Notes: generated by a model not told the origin, from the letters alone. Positions 1-8,694 are shown, numbered from the stretch's first letter. The stretch: 42,897 nt of DNA from Bacteroidales bacterium (GCA_900766975.1 CAAFXO010000019.1:1-42897), one strand, 5' to 3'. Program-made: numbers and translations.

Positions 1-22
1 ATAATAAAAATTTGTGATATGG

Positions 23-54
23 CAAAGCCCCGGCTTGAGAAAGTCGAGGCTTTG
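23..54 (-). terminator. Second hairpin of the terminal repeat
   Basis: Mirror image of the hairpin at 42839-42870. It has a 14-bp stem with one mismatch and one G-U pair and a 4-base loop, with arms CAAAGCC and GGCTTTG at the base. It lies 28 bases beyond the first hairpin in the direction of transcription and could back it up. Confidence 0.6.
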
Positions 55-82
55 TTTTATGTTTTAAAGCAGGTTGCAAAAG

Positions 83-112
83 GAGGGTGCATCAGAATTT
101 TGATACACCCTC
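83..112 (-). terminator. Intrinsic terminator after the TPR gene
   Basis: Read on the minus strand, a 12-bp stem (GAGGGTGTATCA with TGATGCACCCTC, one G-U pair) encloses a 6-base loop and is followed by CTTTTG. It starts about 20 bases after the stop codon of the TPR gene at 133. The same hairpin follows the OmpA gene at the other end of the window. Confidence 0.8.
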
Positions 113-132
113 TTTTGTTCTATCGAGTTCGA

Positions 133-1656
133 TTACTCGGGACGTTTGAGTTGGACAGCACGCCAGCTCCACTGGTCGCGCTTGATGTTGTAATATGGCA
201 CAGAGATCACCTCGAAGATATCGCCCGAACGGAAGTCTATGGGGAGCATCTTGGCGTCAATATAGACATCGCCTACGAAGGTGAACTGCTGGCCGAGACG
301 GAGTGTCACCTCGAGAGTCTCCTTGCGGAAGAGCTTGCCGGCGTAGGGAGTGAAATCCACCACACGCTTGATAGTGCAGAATGAGGCAGGCTTGCCTACG
401 GGAATATCGCCGTTGAAACGCACGGAATAGATCTGATTTTCGACGAAAGTCTCCTTGCTCTTCTTGATCGAGAAATATCCGTTGCGGCGATCCTCGGTGA
501 CGAAACCGCACACCTGCTTCTGATGGTTGATATGCGAGATGAGCACACCCACTTCGGGGATATCGCCATAGAAGAAATCTTCAGCCAAGTCGCAGTGAGC
601 GCGATAGAAAGGAGCATTGTTGGCGGCCGCTACTGTCGACTGATACCATTGCTGATGGGTGATTTCCTCGACATTCTGCGGGATGTTCCAGCCCTTCTTG
701 GTGTGGATGGCGATGATGTCATCAAATTCGCGACGAGCCTCGGGATAATTGCCGAAATAATACATCAGCACTCCGGCGGCAGCCTTCACCTTGACTAAGA
801 AAGAGGGGTCGGATGGGCAGGTCAAAGCCTTGCAATAGCAAGAGAGCTTCGCCTTGTCGTCGTCGATAAGCTCAGCGAGCATCGACCAGGACCAGAACTC
901 CTTGGGACGCTGCTTCACGAACTCGCGAGCGGCGGTGCGAGCCTCGCCCATCATGCCGAGCGCCTTATAAATCTTGGCGCGATAGTAGTTGAGATTCTTG
1001 ATGTCGGGATGATCGATCACGAACTGTGCAAGATTGTCGGCAAATGCCACTGCCTCCTGCACATGCTCGCCCTTGGCGATCTTGATGAGCAGCACCTTGA
1101 CGTAGGCGCTAAGTACTCGCTCGGCAAGGGAGATCATCCAATGACCATTCGCCAAAAGCACCTTCTTGAAGTCCTCCTCAAGAAGATTCTCCAAGCCCCA
1201 CCATTCCACCATCTGAGCCAAGCCCTGCCATACATTCCCATGGATCTCCTTAACCTTCAGGAAGGCATCGAGCAATACGGAATAATAGCGATGGGGCGTC
1301 AGGAAGTCAACACTCATCACAGCGTCAAAGATCCTGTCGATCATGGCGGTGTTCAATCTTTCATCCTCTGCATACTTCATCACAAAGCCACGAACCACCC
1401 ATGAGATCTTATTGTTCATCTCATGCTCTTCGACAGCCTCAAGATGCAATTCTGCATATTCTCTGATCAACCTGCATAACTCCGGCACATCCATCTGATC
1501 GGATGCAAGTTCCATCATCCCCTTCAAACAATAAGCCATCGAGATCCGTGCAAACTTGTCTTCCGGATTCGACTTAAGAATTACTGAGCACTCCTTGTAG
1601 GCACGGCTTAAATCCCCGTTTTTCCTCAATTCGGTAATTTCTTTTATGGTCAACAT
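133..1656 (-). CDS. TPR-repeat protein with an unassigned C-terminal domain
   Basis: A soluble protein of 507 residues without a signal peptide or membrane segment. The N-terminal two thirds are alpha-helical with TPR-like repeats (for example around residues 15-50 and 215-260, where residues such as A, Y and P recur at TPR spacing). The last 150 residues are beta-rich and begin near GFVTEDRRNGYFSIKK, which recalls a small nucleic-acid-binding OB or cold-shock fold, but this is only a visual impression. The frame opens with GTG at 1662; the ATG at 1656 is preferred because it lies at a normal distance from the promoter at 1691-1722. The gene stands alone and ends at a strong terminator. A scaffold or RNA-related role is conceivable; the function is unknown. 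Confidence 0.75.
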   Translation of the reverse strand: MLTIKEITELRKNGDLSRAYKECSVILKSNPEDKFARISMAYCLKGMMELASDQMDVPELCRLIREYAELHLEAVEEHEMNNKISWVVRGFVMKYAEDERLNTAMIDRIFDAVMSVDFLTPHRYYSVLLDAFLKVKEIHGNVWQGLAQMVEWWGLENLLEEDFKKVLLANGHWMISLAERVLSAYVKVLLIKIAKGEHVQEAVAFADNLAQFVIDHPDIKNLNYYRAKIYKALGMMGEARTAAREFVKQRPKEFWSWSMLAELIDDDKAKLSCYCKALTCPSDPSFLVKVKAAAGVLMYYFGNYPEARREFDDIIAIHTKKGWNIPQNVEEITHQQWYQSTVAAANNAPFYRAHCDLAEDFFYGDIPEVGVLISHINHQKQVCGFVTEDRRNGYFSIKKSKETFVENQIYSVRFNGDIPVGKPASFCTIKRVVDFTPYAGKLFRKETLEVTLRLGQQFTFVGDVYIDAKMLPIDFRSGDIFEVISVPYYNIKRDQWSWRAVQLKRPE

Positions 1657-1682
1657 ATACACAAAAAAAACATAAAGAACGC

Positions 1683-1699
1683 GTATCTTTCAAAGATAC
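1683..1699. promoter_or_regulatory. Perfect palindrome covering the -7 box
   Basis: GTATCTTTCAAAGATAC is a perfect palindrome of 8 + 1 + 8 bases that contains the -7 element of the TPR promoter. It may be an operator, or only a by-product of a symmetric -7 box. Confidence 0.4.
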
Positions 1700-1722
1700 A
1701 TATAATACATACTATTTCTCAA
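1691..1722 (-). promoter_or_regulatory. Bacteroidetes-type promoter of the TPR gene
   Basis: On the minus strand TTG (1722-1720), 21 bases, then TATCTTTG (1698-1691), a full match to the -7 consensus TAnnTTTG. The leader to the ATG at 1656 would be about 30 bases. Confidence 0.65.
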
Positions 1723-1782
1723 TTACATAGAGCATACAAATGTAGAATTTTTTTCTCTAAAAAACAATCTTTTTTTTAATAA

Positions 1783-3243
1783 TTATTTTTTAGAACATTT
1801 GCATGGGCACTCATGATCCTCTTTCCACGCCTGGCAGGGCATCTTGCCACAGCCGTCGAAGCAGTAGGTGCAGATCCTCTCTTTGGGGAGGCCGATACTC
1901 TCGATAAGATCTTCTATCTTGCAGAATTTCAGCGAAGTGAGCCCCAATCGGCGGGCTATCTCATCGACCATGCGCTGATACTCGGGAGTGCCGGTGGTGG
2001 CATACTGCTCAAGTCGCGCCGAAGGGTCACCCTCCAAGTCGCCGATGACTCGACGGGTGATCAGCTCCATGTCGCTCTCGGAGTTGGTGAAGGAGATGTA
2101 GGGACATCCATACACCAGCGGAGGGCAGGAGATGCGTGCATGCACCGAGCGAGCTCCGCGATCGAAGAAGACATTGACATTGTCGCCAAGTTGCGTGCCG
2201 CGCACTATAGAGTCGTCGCAGAACACTACGTCGCGACCCTGAAGCATAGCCCGATTGGTGATCAATTTCATCTTTGCCACCAAGGCTCGTCGATCTTGCG
2301 AACTGGGTGTGAAACTGCGAGGCCATGTCGGCGTGTATTTCAACACTGCCCGACGGTAGGGGATGCCACTACCCTCGGCATAACCCAGCGCAAAACCGAC
2401 TCCGGAGTCGGGGATACCGCACACCAAGTCCGCTTCGGTCTTGTCCTCACGACCCAAGGCACGACCGGCAGCCTCTCTCACATATTCGGTGTTGATGCCA
2501 TTATAGTCAGAGGCCGGGAAACCATAATATACCCACAAGAAGGAGCATATCTGCTCACGCTTCGCACCCTCTTGCAGCACTTCGATGCCATCCGCCTTGA
2601 TCTTGACGATCTCACCCGGCATGACATCCCTGACATGCTCATAGCCGAGATTGGGGAAGGAACTCGTCTCGCTTGCCAAGGCATATCCATCCTTGCCCTT
2701 GCCTATGATGATGGGGGTGCGACCCAAATAGTCGCGCGCCGCTATGATGCCATCTTCGGTGAGCACCAACATCGAGCATGAACCCTCCACGCTGCTATAC
2801 ACCCGATTGATGCCATCGACATAATCCTTGCCCATATTGATCAGTAGCGCCACCAGCTCGGTCTGATTGATCTTATTGGCGGACATCTCGCTGAAATGCA
2901 TACCCTGCTCCAACAGGCTCGCCGCGATGTCACGAGCATTGTTGACACGCGCCACTGTCACCACGGCATACTTGCCAAGATGTGAATTGACTATTATCGG
3001 CTGGGGATCCGTGTCACTGATCGACCCTACTCCCGAGTTCCCTCGGAATGAGTCTAACTCATCTTCAAATTTCGGACGAAAATAACTGCGGCTCAAACTG
3101 TGTATGGAGCGATTGAAGCCATTCTCTCCATCGTAGGTCACCATACCTCCGCATCTTGTGCCAAGATGTGAATGATAGTCCGTGCCATAAAATAAATCAT
3201 TGACTATCGGACGATTAGCGATCACACCAAAAAAACCTCCCAT
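1783..3243 (-). CDS. PurF-like amidophosphoribosyltransferase paralogue, no catalytic Cys
   Basis: A 486-residue homologue of glutamine PRPP amidotransferase (first step of purine synthesis). The N-terminal Ntn-glutaminase domain (about 1-225) starts MGGFFG where active enzymes have MCGIxG, so the nucleophile Cys is Gly2. The phosphoribosyltransferase domain keeps the PRPP loop FCDDSIVRGT (341-350). Four cysteines match the [4Fe-4S] ligands of the Bacillus enzyme by position and context: C233, C380, C458 and C461 (CTYCFDG). The last 29 residues hold seven cysteines, more than PurF usually has. Inference: no glutamine hydrolysis through the usual nucleophile; it may use ammonia, bind PRPP, or have a regulatory role. 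A normal purF is expected elsewhere in the genome. It is transcribed alone from a promoter at 3325-3356 with a leader of about 75 bases. Confidence 0.85.
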   Translation of the reverse strand: MGGFFGVIANRPIVNDLFYGTDYHSHLGTRCGGMVTYDGENGFNRSIHSLSRSYFRPKFEDELDSFRGNSGVGSISDTDPQPIIVNSHLGKYAVVTVARVNNARDIAASLLEQGMHFSEMSANKINQTELVALLINMGKDYVDGINRVYSSVEGSCSMLVLTEDGIIAARDYLGRTPIIIGKGKDGYALASETSSFPNLGYEHVRDVMPGEIVKIKADGIEVLQEGAKREQICSFLWVYYGFPASDYNGINTEYVREAAGRALGREDKTEADLVCGIPDSGVGFALGYAEGSGIPYRRAVLKYTPTWPRSFTPSSQDRRALVAKMKLITNRAMLQGRDVVFCDDSIVRGTQLGDNVNVFFDRGARSVHARISCPPLVYGCPYISFTNSESDMELITRRVIGDLEGDPSARLEQYATTGTPEYQRMVDEIARRLGLTSLKFCKIEDLIESIGLPKERICTYCFDGCGKMPCQAWKEDHECPCKCSKK

Positions 3244-3324
3244 AAAATTTTATATGTTTTAAAATTGAAGAATTGATTATTCTGACTTTATATATAGTTT
3301 TCACCCTTTTCGAAGTTTCGACTG

Positions 3325-3356
3325 CAAATTTAAGGATTTTATCGCGATTCTTACAA
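3325..3356 (-). promoter_or_regulatory. Promoter of the PurF paralogue
   Basis: Minus strand: TTG (3356-3354), 21 bases, TAAATTTG (3332-3325), a full -7 consensus. The spacing equals that of the TPR gene promoter. Confidence 0.6.
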
Positions 3357-3383
3357 GTATTCGCGCATATTTTCCTTACTTTT

Positions 3384-3414
3384 TTGCCAATATGCCATTT
3401 TTTCGTTAATATTG
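3384..3414 (+). promoter_or_regulatory. Candidate promoter of the C1 peptidase operon
   Basis: TTG (3384-3386), 20 bases, TAATATTG (3407-3414), one base off the -7 consensus. It lies 54 bases before the ATG and is divergent from the promoter of the PurF paralogue, in a 225-base intergenic region. Confidence 0.4.
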
Positions 3415-3468
3415 CACCAAGTTTCGTGTAAAAAAGTGTAAAATATTTATTAATACCATAAACTACAC

Positions 3469-4698
3469 ATGAAAAGATTATCAATCATGGCAGTCGGAAC
3501 GATGATTGCCGCCTCTCTCTTCGCTACGGATCGTATGGCTCCCGCCGCCGAGCCGGAAGTAGTCAATCCCGATTCGACCGGATTCACCTTCACCGATGTG
3601 AAAATCAATAAGACCGGTTCGGTCAAGGATCAAAACAAGTCGGGCACATGCTGGGCATTCTCCGGAGTGTCTACCTTGGAGGATAATGTTCTTCGCAAGG
3701 GTGGTCCGGAATTGGACATCTCCGAGATGTTCATCGTGCGTCATGCCTATATCGACAAGGCTAAGAAGTTTATGCGCATGAATGGCAACATCACTTTCGC
3801 GCAGGGTGGCTCTTGGGGCGATGTGCTCAATATGACCATGCAGTATGGTGCGATGCCCGAGGAGGCATACACCGGCTTGAACTATGGCGAGGCGAAGCAT
3901 TCTCACTATGAGTTGGCTGAGGCTTTGGAGGCATATCTCCGCGCTGTCTTGAATCGCGGCCAGAAGAATAGCAAACTCACCGACGCTTGGCTCGCCGGCT
4001 TCATCGGCATCCTCGACGCCTATCTTGGCCCCCTCCCCGAGTCTTTTACATATAAGGGCAAAACATACACTCCTCAGTCTTGGGCTAAGGAGATGGGGCT
4101 CGAGCCGGAGAATTTCGTGAATATCACCAGCTATACCCACCATCCCTTCTACGAGAAGTTCATCCTCGAGATCCCCGACAACTGGGCATGGACCGAAAGC
4201 ATGAACGTGCCGATGGAGGAGATGCAACGCATCGTCGATAATGCCCTCGACAAGGGCTGGACCGTGATGTGGGCTGCCGACGTGTCGGAGGGTGGCTTTA
4301 AGTGGACCCAGGGTTATGCCCTCCTCCCCGATGATAAGGACACCAAGGATATGACCGACACCGAACTCAGCCGCTGGGTGAAGCTCTCTGACAAGGATCG
4401 CGCCGACGCCAAGTTCGACATCAAAGGCCCCATCAAGGAGAAAGCCGTGTCGCAAGAGTCTCGCCAGAAGACTTTCGATAACTTCGAGACCACCGACGAT
4501 CATGGTATGGTGATCGTAGGCACCGCCACCGACCAGGAGGGCAATAAGTATTACAAAGTGAAAAATTCTTGGGATACCAACCAGATCTATGATGGCTATC
4601 TCTATGTGTCGATGCCCTTCTTCTTGGAGAAGACTCTGGGCGTGGGTGTACACAAGGATGCCATTCCCGCCGACATTAATAAGAAGTGTAAATGGTAG
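3469..4698 (+). CDS. Secreted C1-family peptidase, bleomycin hydrolase / aminopeptidase C type
   Basis: A papain-fold cysteine peptidase of 409 residues with an N-terminal export signal (MKRLSIMAVGTMIAASLF, cleavage probably near residue 27). The catalytic set is visible: Q55 and C61 in DQNKSGTCWAFS, H345 in DDHGMVIVG and N366 in KNSWD. Length and motif spacing fit the PepC / bleomycin hydrolase family (C1B) rather than small papains. Cytosolic PepC enzymes form hexamers with an inward-facing C-terminus; the signal peptide here implies periplasmic or surface action, as is common in Bacteroidales. Its last 7 bases overlap the next gene, so it is probably co-transcribed with two glycosyltransferases. 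The product is probably an aminopeptidase on peptides; the true substrate cannot be read from the sequence. Confidence 0.88.
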   Translation: MKRLSIMAVGTMIAASLFATDRMAPAAEPEVVNPDSTGFTFTDVKINKTGSVKDQNKSGTCWAFSGVSTLEDNVLRKGGPELDISEMFIVRHAYIDKAKKFMRMNGNITFAQGGSWGDVLNMTMQYGAMPEEAYTGLNYGEAKHSHYELAEALEAYLRAVLNRGQKNSKLTDAWLAGFIGILDAYLGPLPESFTYKGKTYTPQSWAKEMGLEPENFVNITSYTHHPFYEKFILEIPDNWAWTESMNVPMEEMQRIVDNALDKGWTVMWAADVSEGGFKWTQGYALLPDDKDTKDMTDTELSRWVKLSDKDRADAKFDIKGPIKEKAVSQESRQKTFDNFETTDDHGMVIVGTATDQEGNKYYKVKNSWDTNQIYDGYLYVSMPFFLEKTLGVGVHKDAIPADINKKCKW

Positions 4699-5669
4699 AA
4701 ATCTCGGTCATAGTCGTAACATACAATCAAGAGGATAGCATCGCTCGCACTCTCGATTCGATCTTGTCACAGAGGCTTGATGCCGAGTATGAGATCGTGA
4801 TCGGTGATGACGCATCGACCGATGCCACCGGCGATATATGTCAGGACTATGCACGCAGATTTCCCGACAAGATATGTTATCTACGGCGCCCTCACAACCT
4901 GGGCGTCGTGGATAATTATTTTGATTGCATCCGCCGTGCGCGAGGCAATTGGATAGCTGATTGCGCCGGCGATGATGTCTGGGTCGACGACACGAAGTTG
5001 CAGAGCCAGCTCAATGTGGTGCGCGAGTATAGCGACGTGTCGATGGTAGCCACCGACTGGATGTGTCGCGACTCTCAGACCGGCGAGTTATCGCGCCAAT
5101 CCAATGCCCTTCCCCCTCGCGGCATGGAGTTCTACCCCCCGGGCACACTCCTGACAGACATCGTGACCCAGCGACGTATGGTCCACCTCTGCACCGCCCT
5201 CTATAGCCGCGATCTAATCATCGATTTTGCCGACCGTCACCCCTCGCTCTGCCTCGACCGGGAGTTCGCTTGCGAAGATTTGCAAATCATCCTCGCCATG
5301 GCTCATGCCGGCAGAGTGGTGATACTCCCGCAGATTACCCTCCATTATAGCATCGGGCATGATTCGGTGTCTCACCGTAAGGAGCCGGACCAAATGTTCG
5401 AGTATACTCGCCGAGTCGTGAGGCAGTCGCTGATGTTGCAGAGACATTTCAACATCTCGGGCGATGAGGTCCGCGAGTTCAACAGCCGCAGGATAGAGTA
5501 TCTCGCTTCCCTCGCCTTCAGATGCGACAGCCGCTCGAATCGCGAGATTGTGGCGCGATTCATCAAGCAATATGACATCACCCCCACCCTCAAGACTCGC
5601 ATCTATCTCCGGATCATGTCTTCTCCATTCACTCAGCGACTCGCCCGCAAGATTATCGACGCGTTATGA
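4692..5669 (+). CDS. Family 2 glycosyltransferase
   Basis: A GT-A-fold transferase of 325 residues. The start ISVIVVTYNQEDSIARTLDS and the nucleotide-binding GDDASTDATG (38-47) are typical of GT2, and AGDDVW near residue 95 fits the metal-binding DxD-like site. There is no membrane anchor except perhaps weak hydrophobic stretches, so it probably works at the inner face of the inner membrane, adding a sugar to a surface glycan. It overlaps the peptidase by 7 bases and the next glycosyltransferase by 4 (ATGA), which indicates translational coupling. The acceptor and donor sugars are unknown. Confidence 0.88.
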   Translation: MVEISVIVVTYNQEDSIARTLDSILSQRLDAEYEIVIGDDASTDATGDICQDYARRFPDKICYLRRPHNLGVVDNYFDCIRRARGNWIADCAGDDVWVDDTKLQSQLNVVREYSDVSMVATDWMCRDSQTGELSRQSNALPPRGMEFYPPGTLLTDIVTQRRMVHLCTALYSRDLIIDFADRHPSLCLDREFACEDLQIILAMAHAGRVVILPQITLHYSIGHDSVSHRKEPDQMFEYTRRVVRQSLMLQRHFNISGDEVREFNSRRIEYLASLAFRCDSRSNREIVARFIKQYDITPTLKTRIYLRIMSSPFTQRLARKIIDAL

Positions 5670-6988
5670 AACGAATCCTATTCTCCACCCAGGGCTATCC
5701 GGGCGACGAATATACCGAGAAATCATTCGTCGACCCACAACTGCGGAGCATGCTAAAGTGGGCAGATGAGGTGGTGTTGCTCCCCACCGACCCCAAGCCT
5801 TGCCAGCGTCGTTATGAGGAGTCTCTGCCTCCCGGGGTAAGTGTCGACCGATCGATGGCATCGGATCCTGTGCTCCACTCCAAGTTGCGCCGCATCTTCT
5901 ATCTCTTTCACCCCTTCGTGTGGAGGGCTATATGGAGGATGCGCCATGAGCCTCGAGGATGGAAGCAATGGGGCAAAGGGGTGCTGACTGCCATCAATAC
6001 CGTTGTCACTTCGCGCATCATCAAGAGGGTGACTCGAAGGCATAATATGACCCCGGATGATACGATATTTTTCAGCCTATGGACCTTTGAAGCCGCCTAT
6101 GGCATGGCTCATCTGGCAGACAAGGAGGGGTGGAAGGTAGTGACTCGTGCCCACCGTTATGATCTCTTCGATATCGAGCCGGTGGTGTTCAGATCGCAGA
6201 GTCTTCGCGATCTTTTGTTAGAGAATATCTACAAAGTAATCTGCATCTCCGAGGAGGGTCGAGAGTATCTGTCGCAACGCTATCCTCGTCATCGCGACCG
6301 CTTTGTCACTATATATCTCGGATCGACCCGCACCCATGCTCCACTGTCGCGTCAAGATAGAGAAGCCGCCCGCCGGACTTTAAGCCAATCAGCCGGAATA
6401 GATACGATCACCTTTGCCAGTGCCATACGTCTTGAGAGCATCAAGCAACCACTGTTGATACTGAGGACCTTGGATGCATTGTCAGGGCTTCTCCCCGACA
6501 AGCAGATAGTATGGCATGTGATGGGCACCGGCACGCTGATGGAAAGCATGGAGAGAGCCATATCTAACCTTACAAGACCCAACTTGAAGGTGATCATGCA
6601 CGGAGTGATGGACAATCAAGAGATTCAGAAATTATATGCCACAACACCACCCGATTGGTTTATCTTACTAAGCCGTAGCGAGGGTGTGCCGGTGTGTCTT
6701 GGCGAGGCTATGAGTTATGGCATACCGGTGATCTCGACAGATGTGGATCAAGTCGGGGAACTTGTCACATCCGAAACCGGCATATTGCTCCGTCCCGGCA
6801 AAGGGGAGCCGGAAGAGAAGATGGCAGCGGAATATGCCCAAATCATAGCCCAAGAGATCTCCCATCCCGACAAAGTAGCCCAAAAGGGAGAAAAAGCCCT
6901 AACCCGCTGGGAAGAAATGTTCAACAGCAAGAGCCTAACCAACCAAGTCAGCAATCTCCTAAAAGAATTATTTGTAGAGTTTGAATGA
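5666..6988 (+). CDS. Family 4-like (GT-B) glycosyltransferase
   Basis: 440 residues with a GT-B layout. The N-terminal half is an acceptor domain; the C-terminal half carries the donor-site motif SEGVPVCLGEAMSYG, with the two glutamates E339 and E347 in the EX7E pattern of retaining GT4 enzymes. The IKQP start of the second Rossmann domain (about 245) is also typical. It probably extends the glycan begun by the adjacent GT2. Its last 21 bases overlap the convergent rnhB gene, so the two coding ends share DNA. The pair is small for a glycan locus: no flippase, polymerase or sugar-nucleotide genes lie nearby. Confidence 0.86.
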   Translation: MKRILFSTQGYPGDEYTEKSFVDPQLRSMLKWADEVVLLPTDPKPCQRRYEESLPPGVSVDRSMASDPVLHSKLRRIFYLFHPFVWRAIWRMRHEPRGWKQWGKGVLTAINTVVTSRIIKRVTRRHNMTPDDTIFFSLWTFEAAYGMAHLADKEGWKVVTRAHRYDLFDIEPVVFRSQSLRDLLLENIYKVICISEEGREYLSQRYPRHRDRFVTIYLGSTRTHAPLSRQDREAARRTLSQSAGIDTITFASAIRLESIKQPLLILRTLDALSGLLPDKQIVWHVMGTGTLMESMERAISNLTRPNLKVIMHGVMDNQEIQKLYATTPPDWFILLSRSEGVPVCLGEAMSYGIPVISTDVDQVGELVTSETGILLRPGKGEPEEKMAAEYAQIIAQEISHPDKVAQKGEKALTRWEEMFNSKSLTNQVSNLLKELFVEFE

Positions 6989-7564
6989 TTTTCGGTGGAG
7001 GGGGGTTATGCCTTGGCGGCGGATTCCTTCGTAGTGGGCTTTGGTGGGATAGCCCATGTTATCCTCCCAACCGTAGCCGGGGTATTGCTCGGCATATTGC
7101 TTCATCAGTCGGTCGCGATGGGTCTTGGCGAGAATCGAAGCAGCAGCTATCGACATAAAAGTGGCGTCACCCTTCACCACCGTGTGGTGAGGAATGTCAA
7201 TCATGCGCTGCGGATCAAGATAGGGACGAAATTTATTGCCATCCACCAGGATATGTTCGGGGCGTAGCGACAGTGCATCCAAGGCACGCTGCATACCGAC
7301 GATTGATGCGTTGAGGATGTTGATATGGTCGATCTCCTCGGCATCTACCATCACTACAGCCCACGCTACAGCCTCACGCTCGATCTTGACACGAAGTTGC
7401 TCGCGTATTGAGGCTGTCAACTGCTTGGAGTCATTGAGTTCGGCAGACTCGAAGTCGGGAGGGAGGATCACGGCGGCGCAACTCACCGGACCACAAAGAC
7501 AGCCACGGCCGGCCTCGTCACAACCGGCCTCCGCCACACCCTCAATCATACACCGTCTTAACAT
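6968..7564 (-). CDS. rnhB: Ribonuclease HII
   Basis: Cuts RNA in RNA-DNA hybrids and removes single ribonucleotides from DNA. The N-terminal signature CDEAGRG carries the catalytic D16 and E17; the later parts VDGNKF and KGDATFMSIAAASILAKT supply the other acidic residues of the family. The frame is open up to a GTG at 7609 with ATGs at 7585, 7564 and 7549; 7564 puts 11 residues before EAGCDEAG, as in related enzymes, but 7585 is also possible. It follows the polyprenyl synthase gene on the same strand by less than 90 bases and probably shares its transcript. Confidence 0.9.
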   Translation of the reverse strand: MLRRCMIEGVAEAGCDEAGRGCLCGPVSCAAVILPPDFESAELNDSKQLTASIREQLRVKIEREAVAWAVVMVDAEEIDHINILNASIVGMQRALDALSLRPEHILVDGNKFRPYLDPQRMIDIPHHTVVKGDATFMSIAAASILAKTHRDRLMKQYAEQYPGYGWEDNMGYPTKAHYEGIRRQGITPLHRKSFKLYK

Positions 7565-7615
7565 TACTTTCTGATTAAAATACATCGACTTCCGGAGACT
7601 CAACGACACCCCGGG

Positions 7616-7630
7616 AGAACGCGCTCTTAC
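7616..7630. repeat. AGAACGCGCTCTTA motif, copy between ispB-like gene and rnhB
   Basis: Near-palindromic motif that matches 24246-24259 base for base over 14 bases and resembles sites at 14661-14675, 37385-37400 and 10739-10753. The role is unknown. Confidence 0.4.
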
Positions 7631-7644
7631 AGGAACATAGGCTC

Positions 7645-8610
7645 TTACATATCGCGAGCTATGATATAGTCAAAAATCTCGCTGAAGGCGCGTTTAGGTT
7701 CGCTGTCTACAAATGTATCAAGAATCTCCTTTGCCTCGCTCTGCATGTCTCTCATGCGCTTGTAGGCATATTCTATACCACCTCTGCGCTTGGCAAAGCC
7801 TATCAGCGTCTCGATAGAAGTACGATCGCGATTGTCAGCCTCCAAGAGAGCCAGCATCTGATCCCTCTCCTCTTCCGGAGCCGTGCGCAAGGCATATAGC
7901 AAGGGGAGGGTCACCTTACCCTCGCGAAGATCATTGCCCGTAGGCTTACCTATCTTCGGATCGTCGAAATAGTCGAAGATATCATCCTTGATCTGGAAAC
8001 ACATGCCAAGCAATTCGGCATAACGCACCAAACGAGCGCAAGCATCCTCGTCGGCTCCCGCCAAGTCGGCACCAAGTCTCACACAGTTCATAAAGAGGGA
8101 GGCTGTCTTCTGCTTGATCATGCTGTAATACCCCGCCTCTTCATGCTTATGATGCTCGGCGTTGGTCATCTGGTCGATCTCGCCGAGACATAATTCCTTG
8201 CCCAAAGCGGAGAGAGCTTTGATCACTCGTATATTGCCACTGCGGATTCCTGCCGCCAATGCGTTGGATACAAAAAAGTCACCGACCAACACAGCCACAT
8301 GATTACCCATCGCAGCGTTGATCGTCTCGACACCACGCCTCATCGGCGTCTCGTCGACTATATCATCATGGATCAATGATGCATTATGTAGCATCTCCAA
8401 TGCCGCCCCGGCATAGAGCACCTCCGGGGTAACCTCGCCAAACATGCGAGCACTCAGTATCACAAGTGTCGGGCGGATCTGCTTACCCTTGACCTGAAGA
8501 TAACGGGTCACTACATCATCCATAAATCGGTTTGATGTCTTCAGGGTCTCGACTATGATTTGGTTCATCCGGTCGAGCTCGGGACGTAGAAATTCCTGTA
8601 TTTTTTTCAT
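7645..8610 (-). CDS. Trans-polyprenyl diphosphate synthase
   Basis: Adds isopentenyl units to an allylic diphosphate to make a long isoprenoid chain, most likely the side chain of menaquinone. The two Asp-rich, Mg-binding motifs are present: HDDIVD (D82, D83, D86) and KDDIFD (D209, D210, D213), with the GKQIRP motif at 42-47. The length of 321 residues is normal for the family. The ATG at 8610 (MKKIQEFLRPEL) is chosen over the open frame up to 8691 because a -7 box lies at 8629-8636. Chain length cannot be read safely; octaprenyl-type is a guess, so no symbol is given. The undecaprenyl carrier for the cell wall is made by an unrelated cis-enzyme. Confidence 0.88.
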   Translation of the reverse strand: MKKIQEFLRPELDRMNQIIVETLKTSNRFMDDVVTRYLQVKGKQIRPTLVILSARMFGEVTPEVLYAGAALEMLHNASLIHDDIVDETPMRRGVETINAAMGNHVAVLVGDFFVSNALAAGIRSGNIRVIKALSALGKELCLGEIDQMTNAEHHKHEEAGYYSMIKQKTASLFMNCVRLGADLAGADEDACARLVRYAELLGMCFQIKDDIFDYFDDPKIGKPTGNDLREGKVTLPLLYALRTAPEEERDQMLALLEADNRDRTSIETLIGFAKRRGGIEYAYKRMRDMQSEAKEILDTFVDSEPKRAFSEIFDYIIARDM

Positions 8611-8628
8611 TTGCTTTTTTCGGAGTAG

Positions 8629-8636
8629 CAAATTTA
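8629..8636 (-). promoter_or_regulatory. -7 box of the polyprenyl synthase gene
   Basis: TAAATTTG on the minus strand, a full -7 consensus, 19 bases before the ATG. No clear TTG is seen at the right distance, so the -33 part is weak. The 22-bp repeats begin about 60 bases upstream. Confidence 0.5.
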
Positions 8637-8694
8637 TAAAATTTTCATTAAATACACGCAGTTTATCGCGACATTTAACCCCTTTTTTCAATTT

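Larger units (their letters stand above)
1..114 (-). repeat. Left copy of 114-bp terminal inverted repeat
   Basis: These 114 bases are the exact reverse complement of 42779-42892, with no mismatch. The copy lies just downstream of the TPR gene, which is read leftward into it. It contains two hairpins (83-112 and 23-54). The left copy is cut by the window edge, so its true length is unknown. A dispersed intergenic repeat is the simplest reading; an assembly artefact is the alternative. Confidence 0.9.
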
